Shown here: positions 53,640-64,000 of the stretch, in pieces
Layout of the letters: the number at the start of each line of letters is the position of its first letter
Position numbering within the stretch: the first letter of the stretch is position 1
Source: Zingiber officinale
Lineage: Eukaryota > Streptophyta > Magnoliopsida > Zingiberales > Zingiberaceae
Length of the DNA stretch: 64,000 nt
Reading direction: 5' to 3'
NCBI RefSeq assembly: GCF_018446385.1
Contig: NC_056001.1
Span: 8,575,600-8,639,599, forward strand
Notes under the pieces: generated by a model
Databases searched by the model: none
What the model saw: only the letters and a program-made list of their open reading frames with translations
Told to the model about the DNA's origin: nothing
Position numbers and translations under genes: made by a program

Positions 53640-53945
53640 GGCTAGACCTGGACCGATCAGGCTCCACCCTGATCGGTCCAGGATGGCTCTGATCGGTCAG
53701 GGGACCGATCAGCGAGTCGGTTGTGATCTCTGATCGGTCTGTGGACCGATCAGGCCCTAGTCTGATCGGTCCCCAGACCGATCCCAACTCTCACAGAGAG
53801 TTGGTTGCCAGAGCCCTGATCGGTCTGTGGACCGATCAGGCCATTCCTTCTCCCAATCTGTTTGGTTACTGATCGGTCACCAGATCGATCAGATGACCCA
53901 GTGTATCACTGGATCGGTCTGCAGACCGATCCAATTTCCCAGCCT
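53640..53945. repeat. GATCGGTC palindrome cluster in LTR F
   Basis: About eight spaced palindromes of the form CTGATCGGTC-n4-GACCGATCAG, some imperfect, one with outer bases changed on both arms (TGGATCGGTC / GACCGATCCA). The cluster stops about 50 bases upstream of the TATA box on the minus strand. Confidence 0.9.
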
Positions 53946-53954
53946 TAAACCCTA

Positions 53955-54425
53955 AAGCCTTTCTGATCTAGAGAACGAGCTACCGAGCCCTCTCTGACCT
54001 AGTCCGGAGAACGAGCTACCGAGCCCTCTCCGACTTCCACGTCCGGTCCAAAGAACGAGCTACCGAGCCCTCTCTGACCTAGTCCAGAGAACGAGCTACC
54101 GAGCCCTCTCCAACTTCATCCAGTCCAGAGAACGAGCTACCGAGCCCTCTCTGACCTAGTCTGGAGAACGAGCTACCGAGCCCTCTCCGACTTCGTCTGG
54201 TCCAGAGAACGAGCTCCCGAGCCCTCTCTGACCTAGTCCGGAGAACGAGCTGCCGAGCCCTCTCCGACTTCCCATGCCAAGCTTCCATACTTGGACTTCT
54301 CCCGTGCCAAGCTCCCTGCTTGGACTTTTCCGTGCCAAGTCTCCATACTTGGACTTTTCTCGTGCCAAGCTCCCTGCTTGGACTTTTTCATGCCAAGTCT
54401 CCATACTTGGACTTTTCCGAATCAA
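53955..54425. repeat. Two dimeric tandem arrays in LTR F
   Basis: Array 1 (about 53960-54265): GAGAACGAGCTACCGAGCCC with alternating spacers, about eight repeats paired into ~92-bp dimers. Array 2 (about 54281-54420): TACTTGGACTTTTC and CTGCTTGGACTTTTC alternating, about five units of ~32 bp. A complementary single stretch of array 1 lies in LTR E at 55326-55420. Confidence 0.88.
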
Positions 54426-54996
54426 GTCAACTCAAGTCGGGTCAACCAGGTCAACCTTGACCGAAGGTTGCACCCATAATCTCCCAAGTTTGTATTTTTG
54501 TCAAACATCAAGATACAACTTTTCTATTCTCGTCAAACATCAAAATACAACTCGAGTCAGGTCAACTCGAGTCGGGTCAACCAGGTTAACCTTGACCTAA
54601 GGTTGCACCAACAATCTCCCCCTTTTTTATGTTTGACAAAAACCATAATCAAGTTAGGTTAACCCGATAACCTAACTTAGGTTTTCCAATAGTTCTCCAA
54701 TCAATGTTCTTCCTTGAACATTCTCCCCAAACTCCAATGTTCTTCCTTGAACATTCTCTAGACATTTCTCCCCCTTTTTGACACACATCAAAAAGAGTGA
54801 ATCAAGGTTAAGAGTTTCTTCCTAATGAAAGTCCCATACCTTTCATTGAAACCCTTAATTTCCCCCTTGATACTAAAGACAATAATCAACTTAGTGATAA
54901 TCTCATATCACTCATCCTCAGAAATCGAGTAAAAACTCCCCCTAAAAGTCAACTCCCCTTTGACCAATAGGTAAAACTCCCCCTAAAGGTCAACTC

Positions 54997-56652
54997 TGTT
55001 GATACAGTCTGACTTGGATGTTGTTTTGCTGTTGACACTGATTTAAGTTTGTATCAGATATTTAACTCAGATTAATTACTAATCTAGGTTGACTAGGTTG
55101 ACCTGATTGAGAAAGTCCTAACTGGGATGTTAGGCAGTTGGAAAGTCCTGGTGAGTGAAGCCAGGCAGATTGGGAATCCTGGTGAGTGAAGCCAGGTGAA
55201 AACCCTAGTGAGTGAAGCTAGGTGCAAGTCCTGGTGAGTGAAGCCAGGCAAGGGAAAATCCAGATGGATCAAAGGTGATCGGACATCTGGTGTTGAAAAG
55301 TCCAAGAAGGAAGCTTGGCATGCGAAGTCAGAGAGGGCTCGGTAGCTCGTTCTCTAGGACCAGATGAAGTCGGAGAGAGCTAGGGAGCTCGTTTCTCCGG
55401 ACTAGGTCAGAGGGGACCTCGATGTGCCGCTGGATCGGTCAGACCGATCCAGATACCGACACCGATCCAGTCAGTGTTCGCGTGGGTGTCAGTCGATCGG
55501 TCCGCCGACCGATCGTGAATTGATCGAGCTACCGAACGCCATCGATCGGGCATCGATCGAAATCGATCGAGCTCATCAGGATGTTACCGATCGGTCGGAG
55601 ACCGATCGTAGTCGTAAACGCTGGGAAGAACGTTATCCGATCGGTCCGGGACCGATCAGATTAGTTCTGATCGGTCCGCACCGATCGTGAGCCGGCGATT
55701 TTCAAACACGCTACCGATCGGTCCGCACCGATCGAGATGATCCAGCATGGATCGGCCTGCACCGATCCACGATTGTTTGTGTTGCATGTACTTTTTCTGA
55801 TTGCCGTATTTGTCTTCACCATCTGTTTTTAACCATCTGCTGTGAGTCTTTCTAGCTTGCAGGTTGCAGGTCACATTCTCATGTTTGGATTCAAATTAAG
55901 CTTCATTAATAGAAGGAGACAAGTACCCTTTTCACTGTAATTTGCTGCAACAGATACGTTTGGGGCATCAACGTTCACTGGCGAAATCCGATTACGATTG
56001 GGCTGCTCAGTTTGACTTCTACCCATTGGTTGGTATCCAGAGACGCCAGTGATTTCCATTGGCATGTGTTCAGAAAATCAGAAGAGGAGGAGAGGTGATT
56101 GGCTACGCCTTGTTGGCAGCAGCGATTCTGCAGACGGCGGTGATACGAGCAGAGAGACATAAGTAGGAAGAAGAGGAGTTCAGAAAGTGTAATTCTGAAT
56201 GCTCTGTCTTTTGTGATCAAGCCTTCGAGAAAGCAAGTTGGTGAAGCTGTGAGCTTTTTGCTGAGAAGGTTGATTGTGCGCTCTCTGCTCTGTTCTCTTC
56301 TCCGCGTGGCTGTAAGCTCATCTTAATATTTTTCTCAGCCACTGTAAGTCTTGTGCTTAAATCTATAATCATCTGAGACTTTGTTGAGAGGTTGCTCCAC
56401 CAGAAGGAGACATCTTTAGCCGGATCTTGTCCGGGGTGATCTACAGAAAGATCAAGGAGTCGTCCTCCTTACGGACACGCCGAGGAGTAGGGCAAGTTAT
56501 CCCCAACCTCGTATATCCTTGTGTCTCATTGTGTGTTTGTTTTCTTCGCTTTAGTTTTTCTATTTCCATGTGCTAACAAAGTTCTTGAAGAAATTTCGCT
56601 TAGTGTTTTTCAAAGAGGCTATTCACCCCTCTAGCCATCTAAGATCCCAACA
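54997..56652 (+). repeat. 5' LTR of Copia E
   Basis: 1656 bp, TGTTGATACAGTCTGAC to AAGATCCCAACA. It contains four CCTGGTGAGTGAAGCCAGG repeats (55147-55250) and a GATCGG palindrome cluster (55430-55770). The end phrase TATTCACCCCTCTAGCC is typical of Copia U5. No clear TATA box was seen after the palindromes. Confidence 0.9.
55147..55250 (+). repeat. CCTGG...CCAGG mini-repeat
   Basis: Four tandem units spaced about 24-30 bp, each a small inverted repeat (CCTGG-TGAGTGAAG-CCAGG); the third changed to CCTAG/CTAGG on both arms, so pairing is kept. Confidence 0.85.
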
Positions 56653-56654
56653 AG

Positions 56655-56666
56655 TGGTATCGAGCC
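56655..56666 (+). promoter_or_regulatory. Primer-binding site of Copia E
   Basis: TGGTATCGAGCC, which is TGGTATCAGAGCC with one base (A) missing. It stands two bases after the LTR. Confidence 0.8.
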
Positions 56667-56704
56667 CGCTCTTCATCCGGACTAACATTCCAAGGAGCAA
56701 CAAG

Positions 56705-58320
56705 ATGGCCATGAAGGAAGGATTCAACACCAACAGACCGCCGTTCTTCGATGGAGCAGATTTCCAGTATTGGAAGAGTCGCATGGAGTATTACCTCAAG
56801 ACTGATATCTCCATGTGGTTCTCGGTCAAGGAGGATTCTCACCTCCAAAGGACGAAGAAGGTAAGGAACTTGACTCATCGAGATGGTCAACCGAGCAAAC
56901 TCGCAAGGGACAAGCCGATGCCAAGGCGGTTGTCACTTTGCAATGTGGGATAGCCAAGGATCAACTTGTCAAGGTTGGTCCTTTCACAAGTGCGAAGGAT
57001 CTATGGAACAAGCTCATCGAGCTCCAAGAAGGGACTCGAGACTCTCGGATCGCCAAGAGGGATTTGTTCCTAAACCAACTACAGAACCTTGTCATGAAGG
57101 AAAATGAAACTGTAAGTGAGATACATGGAAGGTTCAAGGAGATCATCAATGGTCTCCATTCGGTGGATGAACGAGTAGAAAACCGTGACCTCGTAAGGTA
57201 TGCTCTAAAAGCTTTTCCTAGGAATGCCTTGTGGTCATCCATGGTGGATGCCTACAAGGTATCCAAGGATCTTTCCATTGTTAAGTTAGATGAATTTTTT
57301 TGTGAAATGGAATTACATGAACTTGCTAACAAAGGGCAAAAAGAGAAAGGTATTGCTTTGGTTGCAGAAGAAAAGAGCAAGGAGGGAAGAAGAAAGAAAG
57401 AAAAGAAGAAGGAGAAAGAAATTGTTTCATCTTCATCCTCCTCCGAGTCCGATGATGAAGGTGAATCATCATCAAGCGAGATGGCCAACTTCGTGAGAAG
57501 AATCATGAGAAGGAGCAGAAGATACAAAGGGAAAGGTAAACCTAGTGAACAAAATATTGACAAAACTAATGTTACATGTTATGAGTGCAGCAAAAAGGGA
57601 CACTATCGGAGCGAGTGTCCGAAATTAAAAAGGAAGGAGGAACGAGCCAAAAAGAAGGAGGAAAGAGTCAAGAAGAAGAAGGCTCTAAAAGCTACATGGG
57701 ATGAGTCTTCTTCAAGTTCATCTGAGGAAGAGAAGAGGGAGAAGAGTACACGACAGTTAGCCCTCATGGCAAGAGAGGAGTCCGAGTCCGAGAGTGAGGA
57801 CTCAAGCTCTTCAGCCGCGACTTCATCATCTTCGGATGATGAAGAGGTAACATCTTCCCATTTAGAAAAGTGTTATAAAACAATTGCACATTTGTCTACT
57901 TCCTTAAAAATCAAAAACAGAAACTAAACTGCTAAAAGATGAAATAGAGAAATTAAGGGCCCTTAGGGAAGATGAGGTCGATGACCTTTATCAAGAGGCC
58001 CTAGAGGATGAAAACAAAACCTTGAAGGGTGAAATTGAGAAGCTCAAGAAAATGCTTGAGAAATTCTCAACCAGCTCTAAGACCTTAGACATGATTCTAA
58101 ATGCCAAAGGGCGGTCTACAACAAGGCTGGATTAGGATACCAACCTAAGGAGTCTAGTTTTATTTCTTTAGTGTCAAGAACCCAATTTCATAGATCGCAT
58201 GTTTCTAGGGTTCATGAGACTAGGAAGAAGGTAACAAAGGCATGGGTGCCTAAGTCTTTCATTGTAGATGCATTAGGTCCCAAGATTTGGGTACCTAAAA
58301 CATCTATCTTTCGTGTCTTG
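56705..58320 (+). pseudogene. Copia E gag with frameshifts
   Basis: Starts ATGGCCATGAAGG at 56705. The N-terminal part (NTNRPPFFDGADFQYWKSRM) runs into a frameshift near 56840. The main body (to 57927) has SAKDLWNKLIELQEGT, YALKAFPRNALWSSMVDAYK, acidic/serine-rich stretches, and the intact zinc knuckle CYECSKKGHYRSEC near 57580. A second shift near 57915 and a third near 58108 bracket a coiled-coil-like segment. The last part ends KAWVPKSF...KIWVPKTSIFRVL before an in-frame TAG. At least three frameshifts make gag defective although pol is open. Confidence 0.9.
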
Positions 58321-58323
58321 TAG
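58321..58323 (+). other. In-frame TAG between gag and pol
   Basis: The 3' gag frame (from about 58108) and pol are in the same frame, separated only by this TAG (TTG TAG GCA TTG). The pol frame has no ATG near its start; the first is at about 58384, inside the protease motif. Pol production would need read-through or another device. Confidence 0.75.
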
Positions 58324-61300
58324 GCATTGGTAAAGGGGGAGCGTCTATCAACTTGGTTTGTTGATAGTGGATGCTCCAAGCACATGACCGGGGACAAGTC
58401 ACTATTTTCTACCATTCAAAACAAAAATAGAGGTAATGTGTCATTTGGTAACAATGGTAGTCTTAAGGTTGTGGGAGTTGGAGACATTCATATATCCGAA
58501 TGTCTCCATATCAAGAATGTCCTTCTAGTCAAGGGGATGACCTTTAATCTCCTAAGTGTCAGTCAATTGTGTGATACGGGTTACACAATTGAATTTCATT
58601 CAAGTCAATGTTTGGTTAAACACATTGACACACTTGACACGGTACTAGTAGACACAAGGGTTGATAATATTTATCAAGTATCATTTAAAAGTGCTACTAA
58701 TGCTTTGATTAAGTGTTTCATGTCAAAAGAAGAAGAGTCTTGGCTATGGCATAGAAGGTTGGCACATGTCAATATGAAGAACATCCGGAAGTTGGCCAAC
58801 CAAGGATTAGTGCGAGACTTACCCAGCATCAAGTACCACAAGACCAAACTATGTGATGCATGTCAAAAGGGTAAGCAAACAAAAGGTGTTCATAAAGGTA
58901 AAAGCATTGTAAGTACATCTACTGCTTTAGATTTATTGCACATGGACCTATTTGATTGCAGTAGTGTAGTATCATTGAATGAAAGTAGATATTGCTTGGT
59001 AATCATTGATGATTTTACTAGATACACATGGACTTTCTTTTTGAAACATAAGGACCAAACTATAGATATTTTTATTTCCTTTTGTAGAAGAACTGAAAAT
59101 GAAAAATCAACAACAATTAAAACCATTAGAAGTGATCATGGTGGTGAATTTCAAAACCATAGGTTTTTAGAATTTTGTCAAGAAAAAGGATATAGACATG
59201 AGTTCTCAACTCCAAGGACCCCACAGCAAAATGGGGTTGTGGAGAGAAAGAACCGAGTCTTACAAGAGGCTGCACGAAGCATGCTCAATGAGTACTCACT
59301 ACCGAGTTACTTGTGGGCTGAAGCTGTGAATACAGCTTGCTATGTGCAAAACCGAATCCTGATACATAGGTTTTTAGGAAAGACTCCCCATGAACTTTGG
59401 TTTGGGAAACCACCTACAATTAAACATCTTAGGGTGTTTGGTTGTAAGGTGTTTATTTTAAATACCAAGGACCATCTTGGAAAATTTTCGGCCAAGGCTG
59501 ATGAAGGGATACTGGTTGGGTACTCGCTCACCAGCAAAGCCTATCGAGTCTACAACAATAGGACTAAATTGATTGAAGAGTCCTCTGATGTAGCTTTTGA
59601 AGAAATCCCTAACTCGAATGATCAATCAAGGGCTATAGGAGAAATTCAATTTGAACTTAGAAATCTAAGTTTGAATGATCAAAATGAAGAACGAGTCGAA
59701 GTTGACTCTGATGTTGATGAGCAAAGGCAACAAAGAACTCAATCTGATCCTTTGCCAGATATTGAGCCCTTGCCTGTGCCTAGTGAGACCATTCATGAGG
59801 CACCATCAACACCAAGACAATCTAGGATAGCCTCTAGTCATCCCCAAGACCAAATTGTGGGAGACATTCAACAAGGGGTTAGGACTAGGTCATTCTTCAG
59901 AAATGAGTCTAATGAAGTCGCATTGATTTCAGAGATTGAACCAAAATTAGTTGATGAGGCATTGCACGATCCTGATTGGATCATAGCTATGCAAGACGAA
60001 TTAGGTCAATTTGAAAGGAGCCAAGTGTGGGACTTGGTTCCTAGACCGAAAAAGACCACCATTATTGGAACTAAATGGGTCTTCAAAAATAAGTTAAATC
60101 AAAAGGGAGAAGTTGTAAGAAACAAGGCAAGACTTGTAGCCAAGGGCTATAGTCAAGTCGAAGGTCTCGATTATGATGAGACTTATGCTCCCGTGGCACG
60201 ATTAGAGTCCATTCGTTTGATGCTAGCTTTTGCTACACATAGAGGTTTCAAACTCTATCAAATGGATGTTAAATCTGCCTTCTTAAATGGTTTTATTAAA
60301 GAAGAAGTCTATGTTGAACAACCACCGGGGTTTGTGAATACCGAAGCTCCAAACCACGTGTACAAGCTCAAGAAAGCACTTTATGGGCTTAAACAAGCAC
60401 CACGAGCTTGGTACGAAAGGTTGTCAACTTATTTACTAGAAAAGGGTTTTGTGAGAGGCCAAATAGACCCAACACTATTTCTACGAAGAGATGGTGAAAA
60501 TATTTTTGTAGCCCAAGTATATGTCGATGACATAATTTGTGGCTCAAATAACAAGGGCTATTTGAATGAATTTATTTCTCACATGGAAAGTGAGTTTGAG
60601 ATGAGTCTAGTAGGAGAATTGACATTCTTCCTTGGACTTGAAATCAAACAAACTCGAGATGGAATTTATGTCCATCAGACAAAATACACTCAAGAGATGC
60701 TTAGAAAATTCAATATGAGTGACTCTAAGGAAGTGTCCACTCCAATGGCGACAAACACTCGCCTTGACAATGATGAGAGTGGAAAACCAATTGATCTAAC
60801 GCAATATAGAAGCATGATTGGTAGTCTTCTATATCTCACAGCTAGTCGACCGGACATACTCTTTGCTGTGGGCATGTGCGCTAGATATCAAGTCCGTGCC
60901 AAGGAATCTCATTTAATTGCAGTTAAGAGAATATTGAGATACCTTAAGGGCACAATTCGAGTAGGTCTATGGTACCCTCGTACTGAGTCTTTTGACTTGA
61001 TAGGTTATACCGACTCCGATTATGCTGGGTGCAAATTGGATCGGAAAAGTACTAGTGGGGGCTGCCAATTTTTAGGTTCATCTTTAGTTAGTTGGTCAAG
61101 TCGGAAGCAACATTGTGTTGCTCTCTCCACGACCGAGGCCGAATATATTGCCATGGGAGAGAGTGTATCACAATTGTTGTGGATGATACACACCCTAGAG
61201 GATTATGGACTTTCTTATAAGGGTGTACAAGTGCTATGTGACAACATTAGCACGATCAACCTAACTAAAAATCCAGTCCATCATTCGAGAACCAAACACA

Positions 61301-61464
61301 TAGAAGTGCGTCATCACTTCATAAGAGATCACGTAGCTAGGGGAGACATTGCACTCACATATGTTGAGTCAAAGTCAAACCTAGCTGATATTTTTACCAA
61401 ACCCCTTCCGGAGAATGAATTTAGTCATTTAAGGAGGGAGTTGGGAATGTGTTTGGCTCCTTAG
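58324..61464 (+). CDS. Copia E pol polyprotein, uninterrupted
   Basis: About 1046 codons without a stop. In order: protease ([13 protein letters not shown], residues about 15-27), GAG-pre-integrase with the HHCC zinc site (HRRLAHVN, then CDACQKGKQ, about 140-185), integrase core with Asp in LLHMDLFD, Asp in IRSDHGGEF and Glu in [11 protein letters not shown] (about 205-340), reverse transcriptase ([12 protein letters not shown] near 590, KSAFLNG near 655, catalytic YVDDI near 735) and RNase H ([17 protein letters not shown] near 900, [11 protein letters not shown] near 935). This is the full Copia set. No catalytic residue is missing, so the pol sequence itself looks young. Because gag is frameshifted and the region starts after a TAG, this copy may not be autonomous. 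Ends TAG at 61462-61464. Confidence 0.93.
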   Translation, partial: ALVKGERLSTWFVDSGCSKHMTGDKSLFSTIQNKNRGNVSFGNNGSLKVVGVGDIHISECLHIKNVLLVKGMTFNLLSVSQLCDTGYTIEFHSSQCLVKHIDTLDTVLVDTRVDNIYQVSFKSATNALIKCFMSKEEESWLWHRRLAHVNMKNIRKLANQGLVRDLPSIKYHKTKLCDACQKGKQTKGVHKGKSIVSTSTALDLLHMDLFDCSSVVSLNESRYCLVIIDDFTRYTWTFFLKHKDQTIDIFISFCRRTENEKSTTIKTIRSDHGGEFQNHRFLEFCQEKGYRHEFSTPRTPQQNGVVERKNRVLQEAARSMLNEYSLPSYLWAEAVNTACYVQNRILIHRFLGKTPHELWFGKPPTIKHLRVFGCKVFILNTKDHLGKFSAKADEGILVGYSLTSKAYRVYNNRTKLIEESSDVAFEEIPNSNDQSRAIGEIQFELRNLSLNDQNEERVEVDSDVDEQRQQRTQSDPLPDIEPLPVPSETIHEAPSTPRQSRIASSHPQDQIVGDIQQGVRTRSFFRNESNEVALISEIEPKLVDEALHDPDWIIAMQDELGQFERSQVWDLVPRPKKTTIIGTKWVFKNKLNQKGEVVRNKARLVAKGYSQVEGLDYDETYAPVARLESIRLMLAFATHRGFKLYQMDVKSAFLNGFIKEEVYVEQPPGFVNTEAPNHVYKLKKALYGLKQAPRAWYERLSTYLLEKGFVRGQIDPTLFLRRDGENIFVAQVYVDDIICGSNNKGYLNEFISHMESEFEMSLVGELTFFLGLEIKQTRDGIYVHQTKYTQEMLRKFNMSDSKEVSTPMATNTRLDNDESGKPIDLTQYRSMIGSLLYLTASRPDILFAVGMCARYQVRAKESHLIAVKRILRYLKGTIRVGLWYPRTESFDLIGYTDSDYAGCKLDRKSTSGGCQFLGSSLVSWSSRKQHCVALSTTEAEYIAMGESVSQLLWMIHTLEDYGLSYKGVQVLCDNISTINLTKNPVHHSRTKHIEVRHHFIRDHVARGDIALTYVESKSNLADIFTKPLPENEFSHLRRELGMCLAP

Positions 61465-62184
61465 GTCATTAGAACCTCACCATGATCAATAAGGACTATT
61501 AAAATGTCAAGAGTAATTGGGACAATATTTTGGGCAACTTGGGAACATCTCACACAAACTATAAGGTTTAACAAAATACTTTTGTTTGCTAGAAATGGGG
61601 TGAGATGCTAGGAACAACCAAATTATTCAAAATGTATCATGCATCCCTTGAATAATTAGGTTGAAGAGACATTAATTGAGTATGGGGAAGACCATTACAT
61701 AATTCATGTGTATTTGGTTCCTAGATCTTACTCATATATTCCAACCAAGGAAACTTGGTTGGACTTTTCCCTATAAATCATGTAACCTTGATTGTTGGAC
61801 TGTTTGATACCTTTGATCGACCTTTCGTGATTTTGATTGACACTAGGATAGGTCATTGAAATAATGATAGAAATTTGGACATATTTTGCCAAATTTGGGA
61901 CTGAACATAGCAAGGTTGAAGACTTCAGTCTTTAACCTTGAGTTGTCTATTTTGACAAACTTGAAACTTGTCTGAAATCTCAGTGTATGTGGTCGAATTT
62001 GAAAGTCTCAAGTTATAAACAAATTCACACCATAAGAGCCCATCGTTATGACATACTTATGCTTGTAGATTCTCAGGGTTCTAGATATTAATTTTGAAAG
62101 TTTTACTGGAGAAACTTCTACGAACTATCAAACATATCTAAGGATTTCGGTTACTGAAATCACTGAAAATTTCAGTATCAGACA
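61465..62184 (+). other. Non-coding region after Copia E pol
   Basis: No open frame or known motif of note; AT-rich. It belongs to the long post-pol region typical of SIRE-like elements. Confidence 0.5.
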
Positions 62185-62615
62185 CTGATCGGGCTACAGC
62201 CCGATCAGGAGAAGATGGATCGGTCGACAGACCGATCCAAAAACTTCCCAACCTTTCTGTCTGTAATCTGATCGGTCCAGGGACCGATCAGGTTATTTTT
62301 GTGCGGCTCACTGATCGGTCCAGGGACCGATCAGGATAATCTGATACGCATAAGGCTCTTCTGATCGGTCCATAGACCGATCAGTGGTTCCATTGGTTAA
62401 GTCTGTGACTTAGGGGGCTTACTGATCGATCTCTGATCGGTCTACGGACCGATCAGGAAGTTTCCTGATCGGTCTGGTGACCGATCAGGGGGCTTCGCTG
62501 AATGCTACTGATCACCTTCTGATCGGTCTACAGACCGATCAGGAGGCTCCCTGATCGGTCTGGTGACCGATCAGGGGGCTTCGGTAACCTTCTGATCGGA
62601 CAACCGTCCGATCAT
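62185..62615. repeat. Hairpin array downstream of pol
   Basis: Ten spaced palindromes, most reading CTGATCGGTC-n4-GACCGATCAG with loops CAGG, CATA, TACG, TGGT or TACA. Three copies carry paired changes on both arms: the first (62185-62208) has GGGC with GCCC, the second has GGATCGG with CCGATCC, and the last (62592-62615) has GGAC with GTCC. Spacing is irregular (about 20-60 bp). Confidence 0.93.
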
Positions 62616-62770
62616 TTCTTCACTGTACACCCATCTTAACCCTTAAAACCTCCCGATCCCTTCTTTCCCTCATTCACGCGAACCCTAGCTGACTCTTCCC
62701 ACCAGCCCACCCTTTCTCTTCTCCCTGCACGCCGAAGCTCCAGCCCTCGGAAGCCCTAGCCGAGAGTTCA

Positions 62771-64000
62771 ATGGCACCAAGGTAACCTCTTGCCTCTCTA
62801 AGAACTTGGCATTGTGTTTTCATTTCTCACTGAATATTCTGTTGTTTGGTTGTCTCGGTTCTTAATTGTTGATGGCTCCGGTGCTCACTCATTGCCCCAT
62901 TTTACCCCCTTGTGACCCCTTAGGAAGAAACCCACTGATGGTGAGGGAACCTCTAAGGAACCAACCAAGAAATCCAAATCCAAAACTTCTCCTGCTCCCT
63001 CTCGACCCCAACCAGCTAGTTCCAGTAGATTCCCAAACCGCCAGTCTGAGCAAGCTTTTCAACAAAGGACTTTCAAATTACTCCCTTGTAGGTCCGTGGA
63101 TAGAAAATTCATGGACGAATTTTGCCCACAAGTGTCCGAAATCATAGCATACTACAAACTCGATTCACTAGTCTACTTGGAACGAGATATCAACTATGAC
63201 CTGGTCTCTGAGTTCTATAATAACCTTCATGAGACTAGTGATCAAGGTTTTAAAACAAGAGTTGCTAAGCGGACTCTTGATTTCAGTATCTCATCTTTCT
63301 TTGAGTATCTCGATTGTCGGAGGTGTTCCGGTGATGTTTTTTCGATATTTCCTGACTTACCAGAACAATTACTTCCACCGTTTGATATCTCACCTGACGA
63401 CATATATGAGTACTTCTTTAGACAGCCTAGACAAGGGCTAGATGAGCTAGATGTTGACTTCCCTACCTTTGCAGCCTTGAGATTATCTCCTCAAGATTAC
63501 ATTCTTTTTAAAATTGTCACGAACTGCCTTCTACCTATCACATCTAAACCCTTATCTGAGATCCGATCATATCATTGTCTTATGCTCTATGGTTTGCGTC
63601 GGCGTCTCGATTTTGATATCATGTCGAGTATCTACTCCTCGATCATATCATATTCTCAGCCTAGCGGCTTCACTATTTATATGCCTTATGGGCATATAAT
63701 TACTGATTGGCTTGAGACTCTTCAGGTTGATGTCTCTAAGGGTAGAATAATCAAAATGGTCAGGCAGGATTGCCGACTTGGGAAACGGGCATTTTCCAAG
63801 TCTGGAATCATAGGGCGAAATGGGGATGTTCAGTGGAAGGATGGGAGAGCTTTAGGTGAGTTACCACGGGCACCTCCACCTGCTCCTCCTGCCGACATTG
63901 GCGAGGCGGATCCGGACCTGCGATCGCTGAGTTGGAGAGCCGATTTGATCGTCACGAGGAGATGGTGGCTGCGAGTTCGATGGACCATACGGATTGACCG
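62771..64000 (+). CDS. Predicted spliced extra gene of Copia E, truncated by window edge
   Basis: Predicted exon 1, 62771-62781 (ATGGCACCAAG), then a 142-bp GT-AG intron (62782-62923), then exon 2 from 62924, open to the window end (over 360 codons in total). Without splicing the ATG meets TAA after four codons. The product starts MAPRKKPTDGEG with a basic Lys/Ser/Pro-rich N-terminus, then a globular region (VDRKFMDEFCPQVSEIIAYY, LVYLERDINYDLVSEFYNNL, SPDDIYEYFF, SYHCLMLYGL) resembling the 'putative plant transposon protein' family found with plant retrotransposons. A Pro-rich linker follows near 63865. A second frame near the end (from about 63923) would give a coiled segment ELESRFDRHEEMVAA and a stop at 63995-63997, so a frameshift near 63910 is likely. 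The 100 bases upstream are C/T-rich like a plant 5' UTR. Function is unknown. Confidence 0.65.

Larger units (their letters stand above)
53027..54996 (-). mobile_element. Copia F, 3' LTR and 3' end of the internal region
   Basis: LTR 53027-54613 (TGTTAGGACTTTCGG to GTTGCACCAACA, read on plus). The neighbouring 54614-54640 is, on the minus strand, the polypurine tract AAAAAAGGGGGAGAT expected just before a 3' LTR, which fixes minus orientation. Non-coding internal DNA runs to 54996, where Copia E inserted. The remainder must lie beyond E, outside the window. The low-coordinate flank CCTTA (53022-53026) is the expected TSD half. TATA box (minus) at 53592-53585. Confidence 0.82.
54997..64000 (+). 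mobile_element. Copia E, SIRE-like, truncated by window edge
   Basis: 5' LTR 54997-56652, primer-binding site 56655-56666, decayed gag from 56705, in-frame TAG at 58321, intact pol to 61464, a long downstream region with palindromes (62185-62615), then a predicted spliced extra gene from 62771 to the window end. The left TSD half is AACTC (54992-54996). The 3' LTR is not in the window. Large size, a stop between gag and pol and an extra gene after pol fit the SIRE/Maximus lineage of Copia. Confidence 0.88.

Noticed and set aside
54079-54425. Repetitive minus-strand peptides (ELVL/SFSGL repeats)
   Set aside because: Translation of the dimeric tandem arrays in LTR F.
62185-62615. CRISPR-like array
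   Set aside because: Repeats are palindromic, spacing is irregular and the context is a plant retrotransposon.

Overview
The window is nuclear DNA of a flowering plant. GT-AG introns, a plant-type lectin receptor kinase and deep nesting of Ty1/copia elements show this. The repeat types suggest a monocot with a repeat-rich genome, but the species cannot be fixed from sequence alone. Only two host genes look intact: a nine-exon UDP-glucose 4-epimerase (7165-13949, minus) and an intronless L-type lectin receptor kinase (21019-23163, minus). Almost everything else is transposable-element DNA.

Layout. 1-4625: right part of a minus-strand Copia element (A) inserted in another LTR (4626-5115). 5945-6690: minisatellite with a 76/71-bp dimeric period. 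7165-14145: epimerase gene and promoter. 14797-19280: decayed RTE-type LINE (minus) split by a 1241-bp solo LTR. 21019-23163: receptor kinase. 23830-24081: one unit of a ~290-bp repeat R. 24082-32140: LTR fragment G holding Copia B (24924-31995). B lacks pol and is split by a CACTA transposon that carries a SINE, a TRIM element and a tandemly duplicated NOP53-like gene fragment. 32141-39852: second CACTA transposon holding gag-only Copia C (33413-37586), a hAT-type MITE and a receptor-kinase fragment. 39897-43893: repeat R interrupted by solo LTR H, which holds another solo LTR and a hAT-type MITE. 43894-53026: Copia D with 2.6-kb LTRs and a solo LTR of its own family inside. 53027-54996: 3' end of minus-strand Copia F. 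54997-64000: Copia E (SIRE-like) with LTR, decayed gag, intact pol and a predicted spliced extra gene downstream of pol, cut by the window edge.

Insertions were dated relative to each other by target-site duplications (TSDs) read directly: ATGTT, CCTCC, CTAAG, AAATC, GTAAT, ACTTTCCT and CATGGAAG are perfect; others have one mismatch.

The most unusual pattern is that nearly every Copia LTR family here has its own cluster of short palindromes (GGCGCC, GTCGAC, GGCCGGCC, or GATCGGTC-n-GACCGATC; ATCGAT in G), mostly ending just 5' of the TATA box. In Copia E the hairpin arms show compensated base changes.
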